A stretch of DNA of 64,000 nucleotides. Source: Microplitis mediator. Taxonomy: Eukaryota > Arthropoda > Insecta > Hymenoptera > Braconidae. The notes beneath the pieces were generated by a model. It did no database searches. It saw nothing but the letters and a program-made list of their open reading frames with translations, and had not been told where the DNA came from. The position numbers and the translations under genes were made by a program. Positions 23,881-35,185 of this stretch are shown piece by piece (position 1 is the first letter of the stretch; each line of letters starts with the position of its first letter). Where the stretch lies: NCBI RefSeq assembly GCF_029852145.1, contig NC_079975.1:16427275-16491274 (forward strand), read 5' to 3'.

Positions 23881-25689
23881 ATATAATCTGTGAATGAATT
23901 GACATTCAAAATCGGTATTATAATTTATCTCCGTTTTACAGATGATAATGAACTACTTATGAAACACATCGAAATATTAGAAGGTATGATTTCACCTCTG
24001 CGTCCAAAATATACTGAAAATGATGAAAATGATATAGAAAAAATACATAAAAGAAAATTAGAAGACGAATACGAGGAAGATGAAGTAAAATCAGCTCTAA
24101 CTTATCTACCAGTAGACATACTTAAAACATTTATTTTTATATTTTAGCAATCAAACAGTAAAAAAAATAAAAAGCGTACAAAAGATAATGCGACTCCTGG
24201 ATGCAGTTATGCATCATCAGACTCAGGAAGAAAAAAAAAATAAAAAAATTCATAATGAGAGTGCTGAAAATTTTAAGGACAATCAACAAGCATCAGCATC
24301 AGTTATAGTAAAATTTTTCGTTTTAAATATTAAATAATATACAGGTGCTACTGAAATTACTAAATAAAAACCAAAAACCTTCATGACATTTCAATAAGAA
24401 ATACGAAACATTATACAACGTGATCTATTTTTTTTTTTTTTGAAAACAACAAAATATAATTTATCAGACTATAGTAATCAGTACTTTAAACTTTTGAAAG
24501 AGTTTATATTTAATAGGTGATATAATTATAGATTTTATATTTTTATTGCAACTTATCACATTTATGTAACAATAATTTTTCCTATTATATTAATCATATC
24601 CATTTTTTGAGTTATTTATTTATTTATTTTTTTTTTTTTCATTACAAAAAAATTAAATTTCAGTAATAAAAATCATTTTAGATCTTAAAAGATTTTATAA
24701 AATTAATTGCTTTAAGTACCAAACGATAATTACGACTCATGATTAATAAACAAAATAAATAAATTTTCAATATGCCATAAAATTATTATTTTCTAATTAA
24801 ATCATTTATTACTTTTTTCAAATTATTAGGAAACTGAAAAAATTAAAAAAAAGAATAAATCAAAAAAATCAAATGAAAACTTTAATAGTATGAATGATCA
24901 CGTGGAGCATATCAATTTAGATAATGAACACGAGGGTGAAAGTACTTCTGACAATAGGGAATTTGATCATGATTCAAATTTGGATTTTGAAATTGGTGAA
25001 TACAACAACGTTAGTTCAAAATTAAACAATAATTCTATTCGAAAAGGTATTATCAATAATTTGTTTAGTAAAAATGAGATCTAAAAAAATTATTTTTTCA
25101 GGAAACATTCTTTCAAAATTATTTTTAAAGTGATCCTCTATATTCTAATTAAGAAAAATGATTTGCAATGATTCAAAATAATTTGAAATAATTTGAATCA
25201 ACTGATATATGGATTATAATTTAATCCATACACTTAGCATGGATGAAGTCATTTTTTTTAATCGGGATATATTTATTTTAAATGATTGGGTAACTTAGAA
25301 CTTTTTTCTCTCAAATTCATTTATATATTTTTTTTAACTCTTAGTGAAAATTTATGTGCATTATCAACTACTATTTTTAAATTCTTTGTAAATTGGTTGG
25401 ATTTTTTTTTAATTTTTATGTTTTATGATATTGGCAATTTATTAATCGATACTTTAAATCTAGAAATATAATAATAAAATCGATTTTAATAATTTTAGAT
25501 AATGAAATCATAAAAACAGCATTATTGAACATATGTAAAGAACTTAAAGCTGTCAAAAAAACACAAAAAAGATATTTTTAATGTCAAAAATAATCCAGTT
25601 GCTCCAAACGACAACGATAATGATCAAGTAAATTGAAATAAAAACATTAATTTATAACAAATACTAGTTTAAATTTTGCGACGGAGACG

Positions 25690-28180
25690 CGAATTATCCC
25701 AGTACCGTATGCGGTCACCCACGTGTAAATCAAAAAAATTATAATTATATTATAAACTCAAAAGTCCGAAAAAAATAAAACGTTGATCAATTTCAATTCA
25801 ATTAAATTTTAAATTTATAAATAAATTATAGTGTTATTAAGTTGCAAAATAAAAATAGGGTGTGCCTGGACCAGCCCCTCAGGCTGGGTTAGTGCACGTA
25901 GGCGCCAGACCGTTTCTCAAAAACGGACAAAATTTTTATCAGGGGGAAATTTGCGAGGGAAAATCCGAGCGAGTACAGCCAGTAACAAGGCGAATAAAAT
26001 CGAAAGAAATAATAAAAAGAGAAATAATCAAGAAAAGAAAATAATATGCACAGTTGAAAATATATATAAATAATAGATTAAATTAAATATAGCAGGAAAA
26101 GACCCAGGAAAATAAGTATAAAGTATTTCCCCGAGAATTGTTGGATCCAATTATTTATATATAAATTATTAAGAAATTTTAATACAATATTTCACTGATA
26201 ATATAAATTATAATCTTTCATGAACCCCTGGGGGCCGAATCTATACAATGCAAAAAAATCTAAATTTCAAATCCAATATTTAAATCAATAATACAAACAT
26301 ATTATAATATATTGTTTAAACAAAATAAATGATCCACCAGGATTCATTAATATCCATAAAAATAATCACCACTTCAAACTTTGGATTACCCCTTTACACT
26401 ATATAGGGGGAGAAAGATACGGCACACACTCACTTTCAATACAAATTTCCGGAAAATTATTACATAAATTATGTAAAATAAATAATCATCAATCTTTCAA
26501 TAATTATGAATAATCAAAAAAAAATATAATATAATTTGCTTGACCACTGGGGTAAATAAAAAGAAAAATATAAATAATAATTCGGGATTAATCAATTAAA
26601 TAATAATAATAATTGTAATAAATTATAATATAAATATTAATAACAATAATAATAATTCCACTTAATAATTATTATTATTTGCTCAGGAATTTTTCCTGTG
26701 AACTATTACGTCGCCGGCTTAGGAATTTATTTCCTTAGCCGGTGTATAGCTATAGCTATAAGTATATAGATATAGGTAGTTATCGATATACGTAACTATC
26801 GATACATCTATATAGCGGACTACCGCAACCGCGCAATTTCCAATATTAAATCGCAAATTAAACAAAATACGCTTAATTTAGCATCCCCAACTTCTTTTAT
26901 ATATAAAAATGTAACATTCAGGAGTGGTAAAGTATAAATCCGTCAAATTATTAGACTCGCGAATTCCAACAATCCCCGGGGAGGTTACAGGTAACAATGC
27001 ATGGAGAGAAATCAAAGTACTTACTAATTACTGCTTTACTTCCAAAAAAGGCCTCGTAACCACGCACACGGTGAACAAGACGATTTAATAATCTTTACTA
27101 GATTTATCACAAATGATGTTAAATAAAACTTAATTGCGTTCAATTCAAAACGTATTAGCAACGTATTATTGACACAGCGTCTGCTCAGTTAGATTTCCCG
27201 TACCTTTCTGAGTACTTAAGGGGTCTACCCTCTTTAGAATTTTGAAAAAATCGAATTTTTTTTTTTTGTATTTTTTGAAAGTATACATATTTAAAAGTAT
27301 CATACTGGAAATTTATAAAGATCCGAGCAGTCTAACTGTACTTTTGGACGACGTTTTCGGAGCGGTACGGCCTACCTGCCTTTGTATTCATTAGCAGCTG
27401 CAACCTTTTTCAGGTATACTGACAAATGTATAATATTATAATATACTATCCATACTGAAAATTTTCATTTGGATGAAAATGTGCACTATAAAGAAGATGA
27501 AGGCATAATGTATGGTGCAGGCATCGCTGATTAGACGTAAGTAAGATTTTTTCACGATTTTTCGTTACAGAAAACTTTAAACGCGTTTTTCTCGGAATGA
27601 CGTTTTTGGACGGCTTGTTGATAAAATCTCCGAAACTATTCAACCGAACCTTACCAAAATTTAACCACATGTTCTTGATAACTATAGCTATGGCGCATAT
27701 CATACGATTTTTGAAATTTTGAGTTTAACTATTTATTTTTGGCAAAGAACGACGGAAAAAACGTGATTTTTCGTACTTTTTCGAAAAATGGCTGCCATTT
27801 TGTCATTTTTGAAAAAAAAAAAAATCGTATGATATGCGCTATAGCCATTTACTTACTGAATCTAAAACTATTTTTTTTTTTTTTTTCAGATCATCCATTC
27901 CAGATATTTCATCAACAGCGCACACTCATCTTTTTTTTTGGACCAGTCTTCTCCCTCATTTTTATGTATAAAAACTGATTAAAATAAATATAAAAAAAAT
28001 TTTCTTGTGTAATCAAATAGTGTATTTTTTAGGCCTAACACTTTTTATGTCCATATTTATGACGTATACCGGTCAAAAAAATTCGTGAAAATAGCCTTAT
28101 CTTTGCCCGTCTAAAGAGGGTAGACCCCTTAATGGGCCGGCCACTTGTTGGCCACCCACGTGGCGCAACAATCGCCCTTA
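25690..28180 (-). mobile_element. non-coding 2-kb repeat family, copy 3 (diverged, carries a nested MITE)
   Basis: Shares the block AGGCTGGGTTAG followed by GGCGCCAG (about 25880-25905) and the AAAGTACTTAC block near the right end (about 27017) with copies 1 and 2, over an AT-rich middle. The TTAA-flanked element at 27216-28132 interrupts its right part. Much more diverged than copies 1 and 2 are from each other. Confidence 0.45.
27216..28132. mobile_element. TTAA-flanked (piggyBac-type) non-autonomous element
   Basis: Ends GGGGTCTACCCTCTTTA and its complement TAAAGAGGGTAGACCCC are perfect inverted repeats of 17 bp, directly flanked by TTAA on both sides, the hallmark target of piggyBac transposases. 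An inner inverted pair (GCATATCATACGATTTTT around 27695 and its complement around 27825) gives a stem-loop. Two ORFs of 79-85 codons inside carry only low-complexity peptides; no transposase. Confidence 0.7.
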
Positions 28181-28820
28181 ATTATCATCATCATTGTTAC
28201 CTATCCCCGGGCCTTTAAATTAATTAAATAAATTATAAAGACATTTTTACCCCACCTGAATGATACAAAATAAATTAAATACATATATTTAGTATGCATT
28301 TATACCAAAATGATAATTGTAAAACTTATATATAATTAAATAATAATTAAGTAAGCCGCATGTTATCCATCGATATTGCAGGGGAAAATATCGATTTTTC
28401 CCCTCCTCTCTGGTCACTGTTTTCATCTCCTCAATACCTGGATATCCAATTTAAACTAAACAAAATAAAAACAATGATTGGGGCATAATGTGACCACACA
28501 TTATGTCCCCTGAATAACGCAAAATCATAAATATTCCCTTATAAATAATAAATAATAAGTGTAATTATTTTTAAATTAAAAAATTAAAATTTATGCACAC
28601 ACGTGCTCTCAGTCATACCGCGCGCATGCGCGAGCAAACGCTGTCTCACCGGCGTAGCAACGAAATGCCCGCGTAACCATTCAAATTTAAACTTAAATAC
28701 TATTTTTAATTACTTATTTCTAATTAATTATTAAATAATTTGAATGGTTACGTGACAAATTATAAAATGAAAATTAATAGTTTCATTATAAATTTTTTAG
28801 TTATAAGTTTTAATTAATTA
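28133..28820. other. non-coding, no recognised feature
   Basis: AT-rich sequence with a short GC-rich patch (about 28610-28680, containing CGCGCGCATGCGCGAG). No ORF, no terminal repeats. Confidence 0.4.
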
Positions 28821-28822
28821 AG

Positions 28823-29229
28823 GCCATTCTGAGACTACCCCCTCCCGATTTCTCGGAATATTCAATGATGTTATACTGTCATAAACGTATTAAAATTTTA
28901 TGAATTACTTAAAATAAAGTTTATGCATCAATCGATTTATTTTCTTAAGTAAGTTTCAGTAAAATCACATTAAAAAAATTATAATTCGAAGCTTGAAATT
29001 TTTTATGCTTAAATTCATTTAACAATTTTCGCTAACCAGGTAATTTTAAACAACTACTAGCCATTTATTTCAAGCCTATGTCATAAATGAAGTAAAACTA
29101 TATACGTTGTCTTTTTTTCATTGAATGAATTTTGTTGATCAATTAAGAATATTTTAATACGTTTGTGACAGTTAAAAGTCATTGGACATATTTAAAAAGA
29201 GTGGGGGAAAGCTATGTATCAAAATGCCT
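28823..29229. mobile_element. MITE, about 400 bp
   Basis: Left GGCCATTCTGAGACTACCCC and right (complement) GGCATTTTGATACATAGC then TTTCCCCCACT are imperfect terminal inverted repeats; inner words ACTGTCATAAACGTATTAAA (about 28877) and a near complement at about 29147 extend the pairing. Non-coding. Confidence 0.55.
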
Positions 29230-29267
29230 TTGCATTACATTTAATAAAAAAAATAAGTCAATACACA

Positions 29268-29481
29268 AAAAAAAATTCTAGACTGAAAATAAATATTCTT
29301 TATTCAAGAAAATATTTCTGAAAATCTCAATTTTCTCGGATAAAGTAGAATTCTACTTTCTGATTTAAATGTCTTCGGAATAAGACAAATTATCTTGGCT
29401 CAAATAAATCTTGACTTATTTCCTGAAAACGTTTGCCTTCCAAAATATTTTTTTGACTCAAGATAGCGTTTTTTTCTGTGC
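29268..29481. mobile_element. possible small CACTA-type MITE
   Basis: Begins CACAAAAAAAAATTCT and ends TTTTTTTCTGTG, so both ends read CACA(A/G)AAAAAA. Internal AAGATAATTTGTC/ACTTATTTCC-like words repeat loosely. No clear target duplication. The CAC start matches the CACTA style; it lies in the intron of the BEN gene. Confidence 0.35.
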
Positions 29482-29511
29482 AGATTTAATAAGTGTAGCA
29501 AAAACACGCTA

Positions 29512-29640
29512 AATGATTGGGCACGAGAAAGAACATTATTTCAGATGAAGGTGTCAGGCATCGCCTTTAGCTCGAACAATCAACTTCACCTTCATCTGAA
29601 ATCATTTTGGTTTATCTTATGTCATACAATATACTATCAT
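29512..29640 (+). repeat. hairpin repeat, copy A
   Basis: Contains the inverted words TTTCAGATGAAGGTG (29535) and CACCTTCATCTGAAA (about 29590) around a loop with TTAGCTCGA. The whole 120 bp recurs inverted at 30683-30812. Non-coding and in an intron of the BEN gene. Confidence 0.65.
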
Positions 29641-29692
29641 TCATATCAGAGATACTTGTTTTTCTAACTTTTATATAATTGTTGTACTTTAG

Positions 29693-29913
29693 GTTGAAAT
29701 TGGCCATCGCGGGTCAAATGTATATGTGACCCGTCAGCAATGGGAGACAGCGAATAGTAGAGACAGCTTTCAAAAAATGGGAGTATCGTTGGTCCAAGCA
29801 CTATTTACGAAAATATTTTAATAAATTGTAATTTAAGAGGTGGTCTGAGCAAGATTAATAAAAATCAACCGCGAAAACCAGCTTTGGATCAAACTATTAT
29901 TAATGCAATTATC

Positions 29914-29914
<1 letters not shown>
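29693..29914 (+). pseudogene. BEN-domain exon, first half
   Basis: Preceded by CTTTAG, followed by the donor GGTAAAA. Reads VEIGHRGSNVYVTRQQWETA and on to a leucine-rich LVQALF; then the frame is broken near 29820 (one base missing in ACGAAAATATT) and resumes with NLRGGLSKINKNQPRK and LDQTIINAII. The order glycine turn, tryptophan helix, L..LF, G.L(S/T), P-(K/R)-LD, I..I is the BEN pattern. Splicing joins the split codon to 30494, where KFPNTYKK and NLMTETRRKNK complete the last helices. Confidence 0.6.
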
Positions 29915-29954
<40 letters not shown>

Positions 29955-30682
29955 ACATTGAGGGAAAAATTCTGAAACTTCTTCCTTTTTTCATAACACA
30001 CTCATTCCATTTTGTCATAATTCTATACTATCGTAAATTATAGTTTATATCTGCTAGAAATGAATTAGTAAAATTTTAATTGATTTAGGCAGGTTTATTC
30101 TGCCATTATTAAACAAACAGTTTTTTAAAAAATTTACCTAAATTTAACAAATTTAATTAGTGATTTCAACTTGAATTCATTAAACAGTATTTCAAACTAA
30201 AAAGTCAGTAAAAATTAATCACTTTTTCAGTGTCTCAATTACTCACCCTTGAACCAATATTTTTATCAAGCAATCAGTAAAAATTTTACTGATTCACTTC
30301 GTGACTTAATTTTCCAGTATTAAAGTGGTAAAATTTATTTATACTTTTACCACAATCAGAATGAACTAACTGTACGCTCCAAGAATTTATGTTACTGAAC
30401 ATTTCAATCATTTTAAATTTATTTATTTATTATAACGTATGTAATGTGTATGCGTTTAAAAAACTATTTTTCAAATGTAAAATTATTTTATAGAAGCTGT
30501 AAAAACGAAATTCCCAAATACATATAAAAAAGGTTTATTTGGCAGCGCAGTAAATAATTTAATGACTGAAACCCGTAGGAAAAATAAAATAGCAGTTACA
30601 AATCTGGTTTGTTCAACATTATCATTAGTAATCAATTTGCAGTATAATTTATATTTTTTTCTGTTCAACGTGATTGTAAAGT

Positions 30683-30812
30683 ATATGGCACGATATGGGA
30701 TAAAACAAAACGATTTCAGACGAGAGGATGAGGTTGACTGCTCGAGCTGAAAGCGCGGACTGACATCACTCTCACCTGAAATCGCATTATTTATTATCGT
30801 GTCAAACACTAA
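30683..30812 (-). repeat. hairpin repeat, copy B (inverted)
   Basis: Minus strand reads GCGATTTCAGGTGAGAGTG, CAGCTCGAGCAGTCAACCTC and CTCGTCTGAAATCGTTTTG, collinear with copy A. A 108-codon minus-strand frame covers it but is not supported by copy A, which has stops and length changes. Confidence 0.6.
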
Positions 30813-30832
30813 ATTTGTTTTATTATCTCCAT

Positions 30833-30879
<47 letters not shown>

Positions 30880-30949
30880 CATATTTCATTTTAGGAGAAC
30901 AACCACGAAGAGAATCAATGATTTGTATAAGTAAAGAAGTCTGACTTTC

Positions 30950-31387
30950 CTAAAAAAATGAAACATCAAAATTTGTTTTAAAAAAAAATAAAATTCAATT
31001 TGTTGTCGTTAAAAACTCAATTATTATGTTTGTTATTGCTTTATTTTATTTTTTCCTTGTAATTACGATTATTTGCTATAGAAATGTGATTATAATTCTT
31101 CTTATTGTATCTACTTAAAATTTTTTTAATTCAAATAAACGTTCATTGCTAAGAAAATTCTATTAAAACTTATTAACAATTCACTGAAGTTATTTTATTA
31201 TCAACGCTGATTATAAACTCAAATTGGTTGATGGGAAGGCATTGGAACCAAAATTCCAAAATGAATTGCAATCAAATTCAATAAAAAATTTAAAAAAATC
31301 ATGTGATTTTCTAGTTAAAACTGATTTAAAATTCGCTGTGAGTTTTAATCTTAGTTTTTTATAAAAAATCCTTATATTTTACAGCAT
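30950..31387. other. non-coding, AT-rich
   Basis: Follows a possible last short exon of the BEN gene (GAGAACAACCACGAAGAG after TTTTAG at 30895) and an (AT)n run at 30833-30875. No other feature. Confidence 0.4.
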
Positions 31388-32189
31388 ATAGTGTAAGAGC
31401 ACCAGTCCCCAGCCCCTTACCAGCAGCCAGCCGTTCATATATTTTAACATTGGCTCAATATATATATAGATATAATTAAACATGAAGTGGCTGCCCGGGA
31501 AAAAATGATTTTGCCTAATCATATATGATTATATATGTTCATATATATGATTATATATAATCATATATGAAGTTATATATAATCATGCATGATTATATAT
31601 GGGGTCATATATAATTATATATAATTATATATGACCCCATACATAATTAGATCTGATCATACCTGGCTGTTATAAGCCCATATATAAGTCTATATATAAT
31701 CAGATCTGATTATATATAAGTCTATATATAATTAGATCTGATCAGATCTGATTATATATAAGCCTATGTATAATTAGATATGATCATACCTGGCTGTTAT
31801 GACCCCATATATAATCATACATAAGTCTATGTATGATCAGATCTATTTATATATAAGTCTATATATAGTTAGATCTGATCATACCTGGCTGTTATGACCC
31901 CATATATAATCATGTACAAGTCTATATATGATCAGGTCTGATCATATATGAGTCTATATATAATTAGATATAATTATACCTAGCTGTTATAACCCCATAT
32001 ATGATCATATATAAGTCTATACATGATTAGATCTGATCAGACATGATTGATACGAACCCATATATAATTAGATATAATCCTATATATAATTAGATCTGAT
32101 CAGACGTGACTGATATAAACCTATATGTAGTTATATATGTCTATGATTAAATCTGATCAGATTTCATTGATATGAAACCTATAAATATT

Positions 32190-32224
<35 letters not shown>

Positions 32225-32227
<3 letters not shown>

Positions 32228-33240
32228 GGTGTGTCATTTGAAGGCTATATTTTTTTTTTACTGCTATACCCGAAAATCTGGTAGTATATAAAAAATTAAA
32301 AATTATGCCGCTGGGTGAAAGGGTTTAAGTCCAATAGCGGCTTAGCTCATCAAATAATTCGATTTCCCATTTAAATAACACGGGAAATTTTTTTTTTTAA
32401 CTTTGAGTATTTTCAACTCGTGAACAAATTAATAGATCGAATTGACTAATACACACTTTTGTAGGAAATTGAACGCTCTATAAAAAAGGTCTCTTATCAT
32501 TTTTCGATCAATCCATCTGTTCTAAAGTTATTGGAGCTGGAAGTCAAGTTATAGTAAATTTCGAGATCTTTTTACTTTTTCGGCAAAACTATCAGACTTA
32601 TCATAAAATGTTATAGGGTCTTTTTTATTGGAAATTTTATTCTCTACAAATTATTATCAGTAAAGTTTTTTCAAATTCCACATTGATTTCTAGTTATTTT
32701 CATTTCAATGTCGAGCTCTTGAAATCGATCAGAACACTACTTTTTTAAGAGCTTAAAATTAAAATGAAAATAACTAGAAAACAATGCGAAATTTGAAAAA
32801 ACTTTACTGATAATAATTTGTAGGAAATAAAATTTTCTACAAAAAAGACACTATGATATTTTGTGATAAGTCTGATAGTTTTGCCGGAAAAGTGGAAAGA
32901 TATCGAAATTTACTATAACTTGACTTCGAGCTCCAATAACTTCAGAACAGATGGATTGATCGAAAAATGATAAAAGACCTTTTTTGTAGACCGTTCAATT
33001 TCCTACAAAAGTGTGTATTAGTCAATTCGATCTATTAATTTGTTCACGAGTTAAAAATACTCAAAGTTAAAAAAAAAATTTCCCGTGTTATTTAAATGGG
33101 AAAACGAATTATTTGATGAGCTAATCCGCTATTGGACTTAAACCCTTTCACCCAGCGGCATAATTTTTTATTTTCTATATACTACCAGATTTTCTGGTAT
33201 AACAGTAAAAAAAAAATATAGCCTTGAAATGACACCCTAA
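32225..33240. mobile_element. 1-kb near-perfect foldback (MITE) with TAGGGTGTGTCA end
   Basis: Two arms of about 460-480 bp are almost exact complements around a loop near 32710-32755, from TAGGGTGTGTCATTTGAAGG on the left to its complement ending GACACCCTAA. The ends abut ATATAT on both sides, so a TA target (Tc1/mariner style) is possible. No ORF. A single diverged arm of the same family is at 53024-53345. Confidence 0.8.
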
Positions 33241-33458
33241 TATATATATTAAATAACAAGACAATTTTTTAATATCAATGTTATTAAATTTTTATTCTGT
33301 CAACTATCAATCAAACTTAAATCCCCAATACTTAAAAAATGTTCAAAGGTTTCGGCAGTAATTTAAAAGTATAAAGTATCAATTTGATTATTTGAGTTAA
33401 GTAATGCCATAAACGTTTCTTAATTGTAAGTGTATAACAGACTAGAGGATCAGACTAC

Positions 33459-33571
33459 AAACCATCGATAACCAAAGTTAAGCAGCATCGGCGTTGGACA
33501 TTAATTGGATGGGTGACCTTGTGGTAAAATAATTGTCGATGGTTAATAATTTTTTTTTTTTTTTTTTTTTA
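33459..33571 (+). pseudogene. 5S-rRNA-like sequence (pseudogene or 5S-derived SINE)
   Basis: 33475-33520 reads AAGTTAAGCAGCATCGG and TTGGATGGGTGACC with the correct spacing for 5S rRNA positions about 50-95, which include the internal RNA polymerase III promoter (box A and box C). The 5' third of 5S is missing, yet ACCATCGAT (33461) and GTCGATGGT (33535) flank it as a new closing stem, and a T run (33550-33570) follows as a polymerase III terminator. Probably a decayed 5S copy or a SINE3-like head. Confidence 0.65.
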
Positions 33572-33869
33572 TTTAATTTTAACCGACATTGATATTGATG
33601 AAGACAATAAATCCTAATTAAACTACTTAATTAATTATTTACAGATATTCTAAATGAGATTCTAAAAATGACTATATTCGTTCATGCATGATTATATATA
33701 ATCATATATGATCATGTATAAACAGATCAAGTTATGTATGATCAGACCTGGCCAATTTTTGGATCTGATCATATATAGACAATTATGCATGATCATATAT
33801 GATTAGGTAAAATCATTTTTTCCCGGGTGGCTACTGGTTTGGGGCTGGGTACTGGTGTTCTTACCCTAT

Positions 33870-34285
33870 TATTAATAGGAACCAAAAATATACTCATGAG
33901 ATATGTTATAACTTCTATATATGCATCATATATTTAGATCATATAAAAATTATTACATTTTATATCATATATTAATAATATATTAATTTATATATTTTAT
34001 AAAATATATTTGTCATGTATAAAAAAATATATCAATGAACTATATTGTGAATCATATATTTAAATATACGTAATTAATATATAACGTAGAATATATGACT
34101 GAATATACTATAAATATATAAATAATGTATGAGTTTATGTAAGCTTAAAAATCTATTTTTATATATTTAAAACGGCCAAAATACCTATATGGAAAAATAT
34201 ACAGTATTATATACTTTTTCATATATTTTTATGTTATAAAAATATATGATACCATATATTTTTTCCATATATTGTTTTTTCATAC
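33870..34285. other. ATATATG quasi-palindromic low-complexity sequence
   Basis: Same texture as 15300-15535. It ends at the LTR fragment that starts near 34286. No coding sequence. Confidence 0.5.
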
Positions 34286-34354
34286 GGGTAACGACGTCAA
34301 CCTGGTCAAATTAAAAATATTCTGTCTGATCAATAGATAAGCCAGAATGTAACA
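34286..34354 (+). mobile_element. 3' end of an LTR, third family, plus orientation
   Basis: 69 bp, TAACGACGTCAACCTGGTCA to AAGCCAGAATGTAACA, matching the complement of 44517-44449 with a few differences. Followed by TTAA; the LTR start at 13351 is preceded by TTAA. It is the natural partner of the truncated LTR at 13351-14332. Confidence 0.7.
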
Positions 34355-34946
34355 TTAATAAATTCAAAATAATGTCCCGGGAAAAAATCACCATGCATGA
34401 TCACGTATGATCATGCAGGATTCATGCATGATTCGTGCCTGATCGTGCATGATTCATGCATAATTCAGGCTTGATCCTGCATGACTCATTCATGGCCAGG
34501 CATGACTCATTCGTGATCAAGCATGATCATGCATGACTCATTCTAGATCAAGCTTGCGCATGCATTAAGTTTGAAATAATTGTATCCAGAGATATGATCC
34601 ATCAGGAAAGGTCATGCTTGAGCATGCTCTATTATGCATGACCATGCATGGTTCATACTTGATCATTCATGGCCAGACATGACTCATTGGTGATCAAGCA
34701 TGATCATGAATGGCTCATTCTAGATTAGACTTGCTCATAACTTACGTTATGAATAATTGTCTACAGAGATATTATTTATCAGGAAAGGTCATGATTGAGC
34801 ATGCTCTGTCATGCATGACCATACATGGTTCATACTTGATCTTGTATAACTCATTTGTGATCAAGCATGATTCATTCTAGATCAGGCTTGCTCATGACTT
34901 ACGTTCGAAATCATTGTATCTTGAGTTTTTTATATATAGTGGAAAC

Positions 34947-35185
34947 CCATTTAAATATAGTGGAAACCTAAACATGCAAACCTCTCAATAAGACAATTTA
35001 TAGATAAATTGAGAAAAATATAGATAGCCCGAACTGGGAATCGAACCCAGACCAATTCGGTATCGTGCCGAGTGCTCTACCAGTTGAGCTATCCGGCACT
35101 ATACTATATTCCATTCAATTTGATCTATAGCTTATTGAGCCACACCGTCCATCGTACGGTAATACACCATTTAAATATAGTGGAA
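34947..35185 (-). repeat. tRNA-containing module, copy 1, between direct repeats
   Basis: The unit lies between two direct copies of CCATTTAAATATAGTGG (34948 and 35167). Its contents match copy 2 (45758-45995) at nearly every base. A further partial ATATAGTGGAAAC precedes the left repeat. Since the direct repeats are the same at both loci they are part of the unit, not target duplications. Confidence 0.7.
35027..35098 (-). tRNA. tRNA-like sequence with intact A and B boxes (probably a pseudo-tRNA)
   Basis: The minus strand folds as a tRNA: D arm GCTC..GAGC, anticodon arm around CACGATA, T arm CTGGG-TTCGATT-CCCAG. Box A (TAGCTCAACTGG) and box B (GGTTCGATTCC) are intact and a T5 terminator follows about 12 bp downstream. 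Against a working tRNA: no U at position 33, two mismatches at the tip of the acceptor stem and one in the anticodon stem. If read literally the anticodon is CGA. It is more likely the polymerase III head of a repeat than a decoding tRNA. Confidence 0.5.

Larger units (their letters stand above)
23890..30615 (+). pseudogene. spliced BEN-domain protein gene, decayed
   Basis: Coding pieces in order on the plus strand, most behind TTTTAG-like acceptors: 23890-24115 (acidic, with HKRKLEDEYEEDE), 24148-24300 (lysine-rich, then TPGCSYASSDS), 24831-25047 (acidic, D/N-rich), about 25498-25625 (ends PVAPNDNDNDQ before a GT), 29693-29914 and 30494-30615. The last two form a BEN domain. Frames shift in A-runs (about 24230) and near 29820. 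The intron before the BEN exons holds copy 3 of the non-coding repeat. The BEN family binds DNA and acts in chromatin repression. The gene starts within 10 bp of the divergent transposase, so they may be partners of one transposon. Confidence 0.5.
31388..33869. mobile_element. 2.5-kb foldback element built of self-complementary words
   Basis: Outer ends GTAAGAGCACCAGT..CCCAGCCCC (31393) and its near complement ending GTTCTTAC (33864). About 95 bp inward a second inverted pair, CCCGGGAAAAAATGATTTT (31486) and its complement ending CCCGGG (33826). The arms consist of hundreds of bp of ATATATGATC, AGATCTGATC and TATATAATTA words that are palindromic in themselves. The phrase ATACCTGGCTGTTAT recurs near 31669, 31786 and 31882. 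The centre holds another foldback (32225-33240) and a 5S-like sequence. No coding region. Confidence 0.65.

Noticed and set aside
27446..27978. ORFs within the TTAA-flanked element
   Set aside because: Low-complexity peptides from A/T runs; no transposase motif.
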